This document shows, piece after piece, positions 43,315-52,127 of a stretch of 64,000 nucleotides of DNA. Under the pieces are notes generated by a model. That model ran no database searches. It was not told where the DNA came from and worked only from the letters and a program-made list of their open reading frames with translations. Within the stretch, counting starts at the first letter, position 1; each line of letters begins with the position of its first letter. Made by a program: the position numbers and the translations under genes. This stretch comes from Knufia peltigerae (Eukaryota > Ascomycota > Eurotiomycetes > Chaetothyriales > Trichomeriaceae): positions 79,485-143,484 of the forward strand of contig JAPDRN010000070.1 in the NCBI GenBank assembly GCA_030247855.1, given 5' to 3'.

Positions 43315-45256
43315 GCCTGCCCTGCTGCTGGACCGCAACACCCGCACGTGGACGCTGGCCAGCGCCGCACTGGCCCTGTTGCCGCTGCTGCTGCAGCTGC
43401 CCACCATGCTGGCCGCGTTGATCGCTGTGGCAGCACTCGTCACTGCAGCACTGTCGCAGCGTGGCATGCTGCCGATGCCGGTGCGCGTACTGCTCGTGCT
43501 GGGCATGCTCGCCGCCATCGCCTGGCAGATGGGTGCGGTGCGCCCGGGCCGGGATACTGGCTGCGCGCTGCTGGCGGCGATGCTGGCGATCAAGTCCAGC
43601 GAGCTGCGTACCCTGCGCGATGCACGCAGCCTGCTCGGCTTCGCCCTGTTTTCACCGTTTGCTGCCTTCCTGCTCGACCAGGGGCCGCTGACCACCGTGC
43701 TCGCCGTGCTCGCCGGCGTCAGCGCCCTGATTGCGCTGCAGCGGCTGGCGCAGGGTGAAGGCCGCAGTACGCCACCGCCGCTGTCCGCACAGCTGCGCGG
43801 CGTCGGTCGCCTGCTGCTGATCGGCCTGCCGCTGGCGCTGGCCTGCTTCTGGCTGTTCCCACGATTGGCCACGCCGCTGTGGGGCATTCCCGAACGCGCT
43901 GTCGGCACGCCCGGGCTGTCGGACACGATGGAGCCGGACAAGTGGCTGGACCTGATGGCCGACGATACCCCGGCCCTGCGGGCGCAGTTCTTCGGCGCGG
44001 TTCCAGAGCCGGCACAGCGCTACTGGCGCGGGCCGGTACTGACCCAGTTCGACGGGCATGTCTGGAGACGCGACCGCCGTACCGAACGTTTGCCGCCTGC
44101 CGTCGTGGAGCACGGCACGGAGGGCTGGGACTACCAGATCGATTACGAACCCACTGACCGTCGCCAACTGGTCGCGCTGGATCTCCCTACGGCCGCACCG
44201 GAAGGCAGCCGGCTTGACGCAGCCCTGAGCCTGAGCAGCGACCGCCCGTTGTCCGCGTTGAGCCGCTGGCGGCTGCACTCGGCCCCACCGCAGCGCTTCG
44301 ATGCCACGCTGTCGACGTACCAGCGCCGCGCTGCGCTGCAGCTGCCGGAAGGCTTCAACCCGCGCACGGCAACCCTGGCGCGACAGTGGCGGCAGGAAGC
44401 CGGAAGCGATGATGCAGCGGTGGTCCGTCGCGCCTTGGCGTGGATCACCGCGGATTTTTCGTACACGCTGGCGACACCGGCCCCCGGGCGTGATCCTGTC
44501 GATGCATTCCTGTTCGACTACAAGGCCGGCTACTGCCAGCATTTCAGCTCTGCCTTCGTGGTGCTCATGCGCAACGCCGGCATTCCGGCGCGTGTGGTCA
44601 CCGGGTTCGCCGGCGGCACGCGCAACCGGATCGGCGACTACTGGGTACTGCGGCGGATGGACGCACACGCCTGGGCCGAGGTGTGGCTGCCGCAACGCGG
44701 CTGGGTGCGCATCGACCCGACAGCAGCAGTAGCACCCGAGCGCATCCTGGACACGCTCGACGACCGTCTGCAGGCCGGGGCCGATACCGGACTACAGCAG
44801 CGCTGGCTGCAGCTGGGCCAGGTCGGCGACTGGATGCGCAGGGGCTGGAACGAACTGGTGCTGTCGTTCGACGCGCGCCGCCAGCAGCAGCTGCTGCAAC
44901 CGTTTGGTCTGGACGATCTGCAGCCGGGACAGCTGCTGACCGGCTTCGTGATGGCGGTGTCGCTGGCGCTGGCCTGGATGGCGTGGCTGCTGGCCCGTGG
45001 CGAACGCGAGCGCGACCCGCTGCTGCGCGCCTGGCACCGGCTGGGGCTGCGCTATGCGCGGCTGGGGCTGGGCCGCGAACCGCACGAACCCGCCCTGCGC
45101 TGGGCACACCGGGTCCACGGGCAACGCCCCGACCCGGCCCTCATCACACTCAGCCAGCGTTTCGCTGATGCACGCTACGCTGGCACTTGTACCGAGCTCG
45201 CCCCATTATTGCGGGACCTGCGCAGGCATCGCCCGACTTCCGGAGCCTCCCCATGA
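43307..45256 (+). CDS. tgpA: TgpA-like transglutaminase (DUF3488/DUF4129)
   Basis: The 649-residue protein has several N-terminal helices, then a periplasmic transglutaminase domain. Its triad is Cys in YKAGYCQHFSSAFVVLMRNA, His in RRMDAHAWAEVWLPQ and Asp in GWVRIDPTAAVAPERIL. A last helix (VMAVSLALAWMAWLLARG) and a cytosolic DUF4129 tail follow. TgpA is essential in Pseudomonas and acts at the cell envelope. It overlaps slp by four bases. Confidence 0.9.
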   Translation: MTEPALLLDRNTRTWTLASAALALLPLLLQLPTMLAALIAVAALVTAALSQRGMLPMPVRVLLVLGMLAAIAWQMGAVRPGRDTGCALLAAMLAIKSSELRTLRDARSLLGFALFSPFAAFLLDQGPLTTVLAVLAGVSALIALQRLAQGEGRSTPPPLSAQLRGVGRLLLIGLPLALACFWLFPRLATPLWGIPERAVGTPGLSDTMEPDKWLDLMADDTPALRAQFFGAVPEPAQRYWRGPVLTQFDGHVWRRDRRTERLPPAVVEHGTEGWDYQIDYEPTDRRQLVALDLPTAAPEGSRLDAALSLSSDRPLSALSRWRLHSAPPQRFDATLSTYQRRAALQLPEGFNPRTATLARQWRQEAGSDDAAVVRRALAWITADFSYTLATPAPGRDPVDAFLFDYKAGYCQHFSSAFVVLMRNAGIPARVVTGFAGGTRNRIGDYWVLRRMDAHAWAEVWLPQRGWVRIDPTAAVAPERILDTLDDRLQAGADTGLQQRWLQLGQVGDWMRRGWNELVLSFDARRQQQLLQPFGLDDLQPGQLLTGFVMAVSLALAWMAWLLARGERERDPLLRAWHRLGLRYARLGLGREPHEPALRWAHRVHGQRPDPALITLSQRFADARYAGTCTELAPLLRDLRRHRPTSGASP

Positions 45257-45780
45257 ATACCAAGTTCCTCCTCACCGCCGTGGCCGCCCTTGCCCTGTCG
45301 GCCTGCGCCACGGCCCCCAAGCCGCTGCAGGGACAGTTCAGCCTGGTTTCCCCGCGCGACTCGGTTGCCACCCAGCAGGTCGGCACGCCGGTGCGCTGGG
45401 GTGGCCGGATCATCGAAACCAAGCCCGGCCAGGGAGAGACCTGTTTCCAGATCATCTCGCGGCCGCTCAACGGTAGCGGCCGCCCGAACACCACCTCCTC
45501 CGATGCCAGTGACGGCCGCTTCATCGCCTGCCGTGCCGGCTTCTACGACCCGGCCGTGTTCGAAGCCGGCCGCGACGTGACCTTCATCGGCAAGATCGAT
45601 GGCTACGCCAACACCCGTATCGGTGATTACGACTACCGACTGCCGAAGCTGGCGGCCGACGTGATCTATCTGTGGCCGGAGCAGCGCCAGGTCGATGTCG
45701 TGCCCTACCCCTACGGACCGTGGGGCCCGGGCCCGTATGGCCCGTACTGGGGTGGTTACCGCGGCTGGGGCTGGTGGTAG
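45253..45780 (+). CDS. slp: Slp-family outer-membrane lipoprotein
   Basis: The 175-residue lipoprotein has lipobox LALSAC near residue 18 and the Slp core VRWGGRIIETKPGQGETCFQ, ASDGRFIACRAGFYDP and DVTFIGKIDGYANTRIG. The C-terminus is Gly/Pro/Tyr/Trp-rich (YPYGPWGPGPYGPYWGGYRG). It is linked to starvation and stress envelopes in enterics. A terminator follows. Confidence 0.88.
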   Translation: MNTKFLLTAVAALALSACATAPKPLQGQFSLVSPRDSVATQQVGTPVRWGGRIIETKPGQGETCFQIISRPLNGSGRPNTTSSDASDGRFIACRAGFYDPAVFEAGRDVTFIGKIDGYANTRIGDYDYRLPKLAADVIYLWPEQRQVDVVPYPYGPWGPGPYGPYWGGYRGWGWW

Positions 45781-45805
45781 TCCAGGCCCGGTACGCATGA
45801 TGTAG

Positions 45806-45831
45806 AAGGCCGCCCATCGGGCGGCCTTTTT
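45806..45831 (+). terminator. rho-independent terminator after slp
   Basis: AGGCCGCCC-ATC-GGGCGGCCT is followed by TTTT. It closes the MoxR-DUF58-TgpA-Slp operon. Confidence 0.88.
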
Positions 45832-45853
45832 CGTCAGCAGTGCATCAACGACA

Positions 45854-45876
45854 GTAGATCCACGCCATGCGTGGAT
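45854..45876 (+). repeat. SMAG-type REP palindrome
   Basis: Exact copy of the 23-base unit at 26391. It lies between convergent genes slp and the HIT gene. Confidence 0.85.
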
Positions 45877-45883
45877 GGCTCCA

Positions 45884-46243
45884 TCAACGCCCCGGTGTAC
45901 CGAAGTGACCCAACGGTGCGCCAGCCAGCAGGTGCATGTGGATATGGAACACGGTCTGCCCGGCATCTTCGCGGCAGTTCATCACGATGCGGTAGCCGTC
46001 CTGCGCGAAGCCTTCCTGCCGCGCGTACTTGGCGGCGGCCAGGGCCAGCTTGCCGATCAGGTGCGCCTGTGACGGCTGCAGGTCATCAAGGGTCGGGATG
46101 ATCTCGTTCTTCGGAATGAACAGCACGTGCACCGGCGCCTGCGGCGCGATGTCCTTGAACGCCAGCACGTCCTCGTCCTCATAGACGATGGTGGCCGGGA
46201 TCTCGCGACGGATGATCTTGCTGAAGAGGGTTTCGCTGCTCAT
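45884..46243 (-). CDS. HIT-family nucleotide hydrolase
   Basis: The 119-residue protein carries the histidine triad FHIHMHLLAG and the HIT core LFSKIIRREIPATIVYEDED. HinT-like members hydrolyse nucleoside phosphoramidates. Start at 46243 (MSSETLF) fits the family. Confidence 0.92.
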   Translation of the reverse strand: MSSETLFSKIIRREIPATIVYEDEDVLAFKDIAPQAPVHVLFIPKNEIIPTLDDLQPSQAHLIGKLALAAAKYARQEGFAQDGYRIVMNCREDAGQTVFHIHMHLLAGAPLGHFGTPGR

Positions 46244-46309
46244 GGACGGCCTCGGCGGGGTGTTTTCCGCATTGTAGGCCGGTAACACCGGGGCACGCCC
46301 GGCATCGAC

Positions 46310-46909
46310 TCAATCGCGCACTTCGCTGCGGGTGCCGAACGCGTGCGACAGCGTGCCGCGATCGACGTACTCCAGCTCACCGCCGAGGGGCAGGCCCTGG
46401 GCCAATCGACTGGGCCGCACCTGGCGGGCGCGCGCCAGCTGCGCGAGGTAGTGCGCGGTGGCTTCGCCTTCGACGGTGGCGCTGGTGGCAATGATCAGCT
46501 CCTGCACTTCTGCTTCCGCCAGGCGCTGTTCCAGCTGCTCCAGACCCAGCTCGCGCGGGCCGATGCCATCCAGCGGCGACAGGCGCCCCTGCAGCACGAA
46601 GTAGACACCGCGATAGCCGGTAGCGTTCTCGATCGCCAGGCGGTCAGCCGGCGATTCCACCACGCACAACTGGCTGCGCTCGCGGCTGCCATTGGCGCAG
46701 GTCGGGCACAGTTCGGTTTCGCTGAAGTCGCGGCACTGCGCGCAGTGACCGATGCGTTCGACCGCCTGCGCCAGCGTCTCGGCAAGGCGCTTGCCACCTT
46801 CGCGCTCGCGTTCGAGCAGGTGGTAAGCCATGCGCTGTGCCGTCTTCTGGCCTACGCCAGGCAACACCCGCAGTGCATCGATCAGTTGTTCAAGCAGGGG
46901 TGCGGACAC
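46310..46909 (-). CDS. recR: recombination mediator RecR
   Basis: The 199-residue protein has the helix-hairpin-helix LRVLPGVGQKTAQRMAYHLL, zinc finger CAQCRDFSETELCPTC, and Toprim motif LCVVESPADRLAIENAT and IIATSATVEGEATAHYLAQL. It loads RecA at gaps with RecFO. It lies in the conserved dnaX-ybaB-recR order. Confidence 0.94.
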   Translation of the reverse strand: MSAPLLEQLIDALRVLPGVGQKTAQRMAYHLLEREREGGKRLAETLAQAVERIGHCAQCRDFSETELCPTCANGSRERSQLCVVESPADRLAIENATGYRGVYFVLQGRLSPLDGIGPRELGLEQLEQRLAEAEVQELIIATSATVEGEATAHYLAQLARARQVRPSRLAQGLPLGGELEYVDRGTLSHAFGTRSEVRD

Positions 46910-46922
46910 GGCGGCGTGTTCT

Positions 46923-46979
46923 GTAGAGCCGAGCGTGCTCGACTGGAAATTGCGGGCAGTCGAGCACGCTCGACGCTAC
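46923..46979. repeat. REP dimer between recR and ybaB
   Basis: GTAGAGCCGAGCGTGCTCGA and its inverted partner AGTCGAGCACGCTCGACGCT (ending CTAC) form a two-unit inverted arrangement with GTAG feet outward. Confidence 0.85.
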
Positions 46980-47020
46980 ACAGTGCGTGGCACCCGGCAG
47001 TGCGGGCGCCACGCGGCACA

Positions 47021-47341
47021 TCAGAACGGCATCTTCATGCCCGGCGGCAGCTGCATGCCGGCGGTGGCCGAACCCATCTTCGACTTCGACTCGGCGTCGA
47101 TCTTGTTGGACGCATCGTTGAAGGCGGCAGCGATCAGGTCTTCCAGCATTTCCGGATCGCTGGCAAGCGATGGATCGATGCGCACCTTGCGGCACTCCTT
47201 GGCACCGGTCAGGGTGACGCTGACCATGCCGCCACCGGCGCTGCCGGTCACTTCGATCTTGGCGATTTCTTCCTGGGCCTTCTGCAGGTTTTCCTGCATC
47301 TTCTGGGCCTGCTGCATCAGTTGGGCGATATTGCCGCGCAT
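47021..47341 (-). CDS. ybaB: YbaB/EbfC nucleoid-associated protein
   Basis: The 106-residue protein has MRGNIAQLMQQAQKMQENLQ and GSAGGGMVSVTLTGAKECRK. It binds DNA as a tweezer-like dimer. Start is six bases after the dnaX stop. Confidence 0.93.
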   Translation of the reverse strand: MRGNIAQLMQQAQKMQENLQKAQEEIAKIEVTGSAGGGMVSVTLTGAKECRKVRIDPSLASDPEMLEDLIAAAFNDASNKIDAESKSKMGSATAGMQLPPGMKMPF

Positions 47342-47347
47342 GTCGTC

Positions 47348-49432
47348 TTACTCGTCAAAAGAACGGATGGAATCGGAAACAACCCGGGCGCCATGCTGCT
47401 GGATCAGCAGCTGGACTTCCGGATCGTCCATGAAAATGGCCTCGGCAGCCTGCTGCCGTTCGCCACGCTGGCGGTCGGCACGCTGGTGCAGGGTCTCGGC
47501 CGGGACCTGCTCGGTTTCCACGGTTTCGACCACGATCTTCAGCGCGTGGCCAAGGGACTTTTCCAGTACCTCGCCCAACGCTGCCAGCGCGCGCTCGGAG
47601 CGCAGGTATTCAAATCCGGGCGAAAGGCCCAGTTTCAAGACCCCATGCTGGCAACTGATGAAGGCCGCGTTGGCCGCAAGCTGTCGCGATGGACCACTCA
47701 GGCCACTGTTTGCGACCAGGTCGAGCCAGTCCTCGGCACAGGCCAGCTCGCTGACGCTGCCTGCCGGCGAGGCTTTTTCCTTTGCCGCAACCGGTGCCGG
47801 GGCGATGTCGATACCTTCGGCACGGAACGGGCGTTCCGGCATGGCAATGGCTTCTACGACCGGTTGCGATGCCGGCGCTGGCGGCTCGTGCCACGGGGCG
47901 ACCATGGCCGCGTCGGGCGTAGCCATCTCGGCCGCCAGCGCTTCATCGCGCGCGCCAACCTCATCGGTCGCCCACGGCGGCAGATCGTCTCCCTCGACCG
48001 CCGCCTTGGGCGTGGCCGCCTCGGGAGCCAACCGCACCTTCATCGGCGGTGGAGACTCGGGCTCCTCGACCGGAACCGGCTCGGGGTCAGGGATCGGATC
48101 CGGTTCGCGGGCAGGTTCGGGTTCGGGTTCCGGATCAGGTTCACGCGGTGGCGCCGGGTTTGGCGTCTGTGCGGTTACCTCCGCCAGCATCGGTGCCGCA
48201 GCGGCCGGACTGGCGACGACGGCTTCCTGCGCCGCAGCGGCCGCCGGAGCAGCCCCTTCAAGGCCGCCAGCTCCGCCGCCACCAACCTGGCCCATACCGG
48301 TCGGTGCGCTGCCACCGGAGGATTCAGGCGTACGCGGCACCGACGGCACGGCAGCCGCAGGCCGGAACGCCAGCATGCGCAGCACGGCCATTTCAAAGCC
48401 GGCGCGCGGGCTGGGCGCCAACGGCAGATCACGACGACCGTTCAAGGCCATCTGATACCAGAGCTGGACCACTTCCGGGCGCAGGCGCTCGGCGAACACG
48501 CTGGCATCCAGTCCTTCGGCAGCGGCGGATGCGCCCGGCACCAATTGCTGCACCTGGATGCGGTGCAGGCCCTCGGCCAGCGCATCAAGCACACCGCTCC
48601 AGTCCGGCGAGAACTCGGCCAGGGCGGCCACCACCTGCAGCAGGCGCGGGCCATCGCCCTCGGCCAGGGCATCGAGCATGGCCGCCACCTGGGTGCGGTC
48701 GACCGTGCCCAGCATGGTGCGCACCACGTCCTCGCGCAGCGCACCGCCGGCGTAGGCGATGGCCTGGTCGAGCAGCGACAGGCCGTCACGCAGGCTGCCG
48801 TCGGCGGCCTTGGCCAACTGCACGATGGCGGTCGGGTCCGACTCGATCTCCTCGGCGGTGAGGATGCGGGTCATCTGCCCCTGGATCTGATCCTCATCCA
48901 GGCGCTTGAGGTTGAACTGCAGGCAGCGGCTGAGCACGGTGACCGGCAGCTTCTGCGGGTCGGTGGTGGCCAGCAGGAACTTCACATGCTCCGGCGGCTC
49001 TTCCAGCGTCTTCAGCAGCGCATTGAACGCGGCCTTGGACAGCATGTGCACTTCGTCGATGAGGTACACCTTGTACTTGCCACGCGAGGGCATGTACTGG
49101 GCGTTCTCGATCACCTCGCGCACATCGTCCACGCCGGTGTTGGACGCGGCATCGATTTCCAGCAGGTCGATGTATCGACCGGCATCGATGTCCAGGCAGG
49201 CCGCACACTGGCCGCAGGGATCGGCACTGGTACCCTGCTCGCAGTTCAGCGACTTGGCGAAGATGCGCGCGATCGTGGTCTTGCCCACGCCGCGGGTACC
49301 GGTAAACAGGAACGCATGGTGGACCCGGCCGCTGTCCAGCGCATTGCTGAGCGCACGGACCACGTGTTCCTGGCCCACCAGCTCGGCAAAACGCTTCGGA
49401 CGCCACTTGCGGGCAAGGACGAGATAGGACAT
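47348..49432 (-). CDS. dnaX: DNA polymerase III tau/gamma subunit
   Basis: The 694-residue clamp loader has Walker A (LFTGTRGVGKTTIARIFAKS), a zinc module (CEQGTSADPCGQCAACLD), Walker B (KVYLIDEVHMLSKAAFNALL) and SRC (VLSRCLQFNLKR). After domain III a 120-residue linker is rich in Ala, Pro and Glu, with EPDPEPEPEPAREPDPIP repeats, then a tau C-terminal domain. Start at 49432 (MSYLVLARKWRPKRF) is canonical. No classic A-rich frameshift site for gamma is evident. Confidence 0.94.
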   Translation of the reverse strand: MSYLVLARKWRPKRFAELVGQEHVVRALSNALDSGRVHHAFLFTGTRGVGKTTIARIFAKSLNCEQGTSADPCGQCAACLDIDAGRYIDLLEIDAASNTGVDDVREVIENAQYMPSRGKYKVYLIDEVHMLSKAAFNALLKTLEEPPEHVKFLLATTDPQKLPVTVLSRCLQFNLKRLDEDQIQGQMTRILTAEEIESDPTAIVQLAKAADGSLRDGLSLLDQAIAYAGGALREDVVRTMLGTVDRTQVAAMLDALAEGDGPRLLQVVAALAEFSPDWSGVLDALAEGLHRIQVQQLVPGASAAAEGLDASVFAERLRPEVVQLWYQMALNGRRDLPLAPSPRAGFEMAVLRMLAFRPAAAVPSVPRTPESSGGSAPTGMGQVGGGGAGGLEGAAPAAAAAQEAVVASPAAAAPMLAEVTAQTPNPAPPREPDPEPEPEPAREPDPIPDPEPVPVEEPESPPPMKVRLAPEAATPKAAVEGDDLPPWATDEVGARDEALAAEMATPDAAMVAPWHEPPAPASQPVVEAIAMPERPFRAEGIDIAPAPVAAKEKASPAGSVSELACAEDWLDLVANSGLSGPSRQLAANAAFISCQHGVLKLGLSPGFEYLRSERALAALGEVLEKSLGHALKIVVETVETEQVPAETLHQRADRQRGERQQAAEAIFMDDPEVQLLIQQHGARVVSDSIRSFDE

Positions 49433-49504
49433 CAGGCCACCGTCTTTCATCGGATGTTCCATTGTGCCACGCCTGTCCAGCCCTCTCGCCCTGCAAACCA
49501 GTGC

Positions 49505-49533
49505 TTGTGTACTGCCGCGGCGCCCGCTAGAAT
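49505..49533 (+). promoter_or_regulatory. promoter of tRNA-Ser (GGA)
   Basis: TTGTGT, a 17-base spacer and TAGAAT lie about 40 bases upstream of the tRNA. Confidence 0.7.
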
Positions 49534-49572
49534 TTGCGCCCCTGCTGAGGCGTTTGCCGATGGCAGGGATCC

Positions 49573-49665
49573 GGAGAGGTGTCCGAGTGGTTGAAGGAGC
49601 ACGCCTGGAAAGTGTGTAAGCGTCTAAACCGCGCTTCGGGGGTTCGAATCCCCCTCTCTCCGCCA
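49573..49665 (+). tRNA. tRNA-Ser (GGA)
   Basis: The 93-base class II tRNA includes CCA. Anticodon loop CTGGAAA gives GGA; the long variable arm and GGTTCGAATCC T-arm are clear. The acceptor has one G-T pair. Confidence 0.96.
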
Positions 49666-49714
49666 GATAACTGAAAAAGGCTGCCCGAAAGGGCAGCCTT
49701 TTTCAGTTATCTGG
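49663..49714 (+). terminator. long hairpin terminator starting in the tRNA CCA end
   Basis: A perfect 24-base inverted repeat with a GAAA loop starts in the CCA of the tRNA (CCAGATAACTG...) and ends ...CAGTTATCTGG. The inner GGCTGCCC/GGGCAGCC stem is followed by TTTTT. Confidence 0.85.
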
Positions 49715-49852
49715 CGCGGGACGCGAATTGCGCTGCGCGCGCTTCGCCCCAAACGTTGCTGCGCAACGTCTGGGCCCCTCCCTTTGCCTGCCTCTCCCCG
49801 CCCCTGTCGTGGCAGCCCCTCAACAGAGGGGCTTGTTCCTCCAGATACGGCA
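49715..49852. repeat. cassette downstream of tRNA-Ser(GGA), similar to 55694-55789
   Basis: It contains CGCTTCGCCCCAAACGTTGC, GCAACGT, CCCTCCCTTTGCC and GCCTCTCCCCG in the same order as the inverted cassette next to tRNA-Ser(CGA). Both end at a SMAG unit. There is no gene. Confidence 0.75.
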
Positions 49853-49875
49853 GTAGATCCACGCCATGCGTGGAT
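49853..49875 (+). repeat. SMAG-type REP palindrome
   Basis: Copy of the 23-base unit at 26391, at the end of the tRNA-Ser downstream cassette. Confidence 0.85.
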
Positions 49876-49943
49876 GTCTCGGCCCGGTCGAGTCGACTAC
49901 CCGCCCATGCCCCAGCCTCCCGCTGCCCCCGTCCCCAGCGCCC

Positions 49944-50738
49944 TCACCCCTCGCTGAACAGCTGGTTCAAGGCCGCATACCCCGGCGCCCCCTCCGGCAT
50001 CGCCATCGCGTCGCGGAGAAAATCCTTGGTCGCCGCAGCCATCGCCGTCCATGCGTGCATGAACAACGCGGGCCCTGCGCTCAGCCGCCGCACGCCGGCC
50101 TGCGACAGCGCAGCAAACGACGCCATCCCCGGCAGCCACATCAGGTTGAGAGGCAGCGACACGGCGCCAGAAACGGCCGCAGCCTCGTCCAGCGCGCGCA
50201 GCCCCGGCACGAAGCCGCCGTCGGCACCGGCACGCGCATAGGCCTGCAGCCGATCAATGCTCATCCCCACTGCCTCATCACCTTCGGCCAGGCCGCGCAG
50301 ATACACATCGGTGCGCGCATTGATGAACAGTGCTCGCCCGCCAAGCGCAGAACGGATGGCGCTGATCTTGGCCACCAGCGCCGCAGGGCTGCCAGCGCCG
50401 TCTTCGATGTTGATCCCGACCGCACCCGCTTCCACCAGGCGCAGCACCCGCGCAGCGACCACGTCGGGGGCATCGCTGTAGCCGTCCTCGATATCGACAG
50501 TGACCGGCAACGAGGTAACGCCAACGATTTCGGAAACCCGTTGCAGCAGCGCGGTATCAGGCAGCGCACCGCCATCGGCATGACCGCAGGACCACGCCAT
50601 CGCAGCACTCGACGTTCCCACCGCGAGAGCCCTCTGCTGCTGGACCAGGCGGGCGCCACCGGCATCCCATACGTTGGGCAGCACGTAAAGATCCGCACCT
50701 TGGTGAAGTTGAACAAAACTGGCGTGAGCGTTTGACAT
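49944..50738 (-). CDS. isocitrate lyase/PEP mutase family protein
   Basis: The 264-residue TIM-barrel protein has LYVLPNVWDAGGARLVQQQ, VTVDIEDGYSDAPDVVAARV (metal-binding Asp/Glu), VGINIEDGAGSPAALVAKIS and LFINARTDVYLRGL. Members cleave or rearrange small oxo-acids; the substrate is unknown. A strong AGGAGG site precedes the ATG at 50738. It is divergent from the GNAT gene. Confidence 0.88.
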   Translation of the reverse strand: MSNAHASFVQLHQGADLYVLPNVWDAGGARLVQQQRALAVGTSSAAMAWSCGHADGGALPDTALLQRVSEIVGVTSLPVTVDIEDGYSDAPDVVAARVLRLVEAGAVGINIEDGAGSPAALVAKISAIRSALGGRALFINARTDVYLRGLAEGDEAVGMSIDRLQAYARAGADGGFVPGLRALDEAAAVSGAVSLPLNLMWLPGMASFAALSQAGVRRLSAGPALFMHAWTAMAAATKDFLRDAMAMPEGAPGYAALNQLFSEG

Positions 50739-50860
50739 GGAACCTCCTGATGACGGGGACGCGCAGTCTGCGCCCGAACCGGTTTCCGGGCTCGCCATGT
50801 TCGGACATCAATGGTCCGGACTCCCGCACAATGTGCCCGCCACCACGATGACGTGCATTC

Positions 50861-51304
50861 ATGACATCCCGCCCCTACCACTGCCGCGACATCACCGCCT
50901 GCCTGTCGATCTTCGACAGCAACATGCCCACCTACTTCGCACCGGCAGAGCGGGGTGACTTCGAGCGTTTCCTGCATGAACACGCCGCGCAGTGCGCATT
51001 CCAGGTGATCGAAGTCGAGGGCCAAGTGGTGGCCTGTGGCGGCCTCTGGAACGGCGGCGAAGGCAGCGCCAGCTTCTGCTGGGGCATGGTCGGACGACGT
51101 CGCCACAGACAGGGGCTGGGACGCGCGCTGGCAGTGGCCCGCTTGCACCAGGCCGAAGCAGATCCGTCGATCCAGCGCATCACGCTCAGCACCAGCCAGC
51201 ACACGCAGGGCTTCTATGCAGGCCTCGGCTTCCAGGTGCTGCGCGTGGTGGCCGACGGCCACGGCGCCGGGATCGACGCCGTGGAGATGGAGCGGGTGCT
51301 GTAG
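50861..51304 (+). CDS. GNAT acetyltransferase
   Basis: The 147-residue GCN5-type protein has the acetyl-CoA loop WGMVGRRRHRQGLGRALAVA and ITLSTSQHTQGFYAGLGFQV. The acceptor is not predictable. Confidence 0.88.
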   Translation: MTSRPYHCRDITACLSIFDSNMPTYFAPAERGDFERFLHEHAAQCAFQVIEVEGQVVACGGLWNGGEGSASFCWGMVGRRRHRQGLGRALAVARLHQAEADPSIQRITLSTSQHTQGFYAGLGFQVLRVVADGHGAGIDAVEMERVL

Positions 51305-51332
51305 CCTCCCGCCCCCCCCCCCTTGCCCGGCC

Positions 51333-51650
51333 TCAACTGCTGGAGAGTTTCATCAGCACCAGGCCGGCGACGATCAATACCGCTGCACCAATCCGCATCG
51401 GGTTGACCTGCTCGCCCAGGAACACGATGCCGACCACGAAGGCACCGACCGCGCCGATGCCGGTCCAGATCGTATAAGCGGTGCCCAGCGGCAGACTGCG
51501 CATGGCGACGGCCAGCAGCCAGAAGCTGGCGATCATGCCGACGATGGTGATGATGGTGGGGGTGAGTTTGGTGAAGCCTTCAGACTGCTTCATCGATACG
51601 GCCCAGACGATTTCCAGCAGGCCGGCAAACAACAGATAGATCCAGGCCAT
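51333..51650 (-). CDS. gdx: guanidinium exporter Gdx (SugE, SMR family)
   Basis: The 105-residue four-helix transporter has MAWIYLLFAGLLEIVWAVSM with the conserved membrane Glu, SLPLGTAYTIWTGIGAVGAF (Gdx signature), and GIVFLGEQVNPMRIGAAVLI. The Gdx subgroup exports guanidinium by proton antiport as antiparallel dimers. A probable guanidine-II riboswitch covers its ribosome site region, which supports this specificity over a quaternary-ammonium role. Confidence 0.92.
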   Translation of the reverse strand: MAWIYLLFAGLLEIVWAVSMKQSEGFTKLTPTIITIVGMIASFWLLAVAMRSLPLGTAYTIWTGIGAVGAFVVGIVFLGEQVNPMRIGAAVLIVAGLVLMKLSSS

Positions 51651-51671
51651 GACAGCCCTCCTTTGGTAGGG

Positions 51672-51722
51672 CCAGGCCGTCCTGGTCATTGAATCCCGAT
51701 GTGGGGGAGGTCGTTCCTCCTG
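51672..51722 (-). promoter_or_regulatory. guanidine-II (mini-ykkC) riboswitch
   Basis: On the minus strand two hairpins occur in tandem: GGAGG-AACGA-CCTCC and CCAGG-ACGG-CCTGG, both with the ACGR loop that binds guanidinium. They are followed by CCCTACCAAAGGAGG and the gdx start, so ligand binding would free the ribosome site. A TAGAAT -10 box lies upstream (51730-51735 on the other strand). Confidence 0.8.
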
Positions 51723-51940
51723 CGGCCGGATTCTAGCAACGGCGGCAGCCCTGGGCCGATGCCGCAGGCAACGGGTTACATCGGATTCAGCGCGTGAAGC
51801 TGGCGTCAGCGCCCATGCCTGCGTTAGAATGCGCGTCTGCCATCGGTCAACGGATGCGCAGTCCGGCTGTGGTCTCCGGCGCACGACGCGCTGCTTCCCC
51901 TGGTCCGTGAATCGGCCGCCTCCGGGCGGCCAACGTCTCT

Positions 51941-52055
51941 ATGGTGGCCCCGTCGGCCCCTCGCGACGCTAGGTCGAAAACTCCGCCAGGGCCGGAAGGC
52001 AGCAACGGTATCGATCGACGCGGGCGCCGAGGTCAGCCGGCGGGGCCACCGCCTT
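51941..52055 (+). ncRNA. ffs: signal recognition particle RNA (4.5S type)
   Basis: The universal domain IV loop GCCAGGGCCGGAAGGCAGCA (from 51985) is present. Ends GGTGGCCCCG and CGGGGCCACC pair to close the molecule. It binds Ffh. The TTAGAAT at 51824-51830 is the likely -10 box, so the primary transcript may start near 51837. The exact ends are approximate. Confidence 0.88.
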
Positions 52056-52076
52056 TTCGGGCGATACCCCGCCCTG

Positions 52077-52127
52077 GTAGATGCCAACCTTGGTTGGCGC
52101 CCTTCGCCGGGCATGGCCCGGCGCTAC
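52077..52127. repeat. REP pair after the SRP RNA
   Basis: GTAGATGCCAACCTTGGTTG and CGCCGGGCATGGCCCGGCGC (ending CTAC) form an inverted dimer with GTAG feet outward. Confidence 0.85.

Noticed and set aside
48040..48160. Glu/Pro repeat in dnaX as a frameshift or mobile insert
   Set aside because: The acidic Pro-rich linker keeps frame and is common between domains III and V of tau in this family.
46343..49594. Plus-strand frame of 1083 codons
   Set aside because: It is antisense to recR, ybaB and dnaX, all of which have clear motifs.
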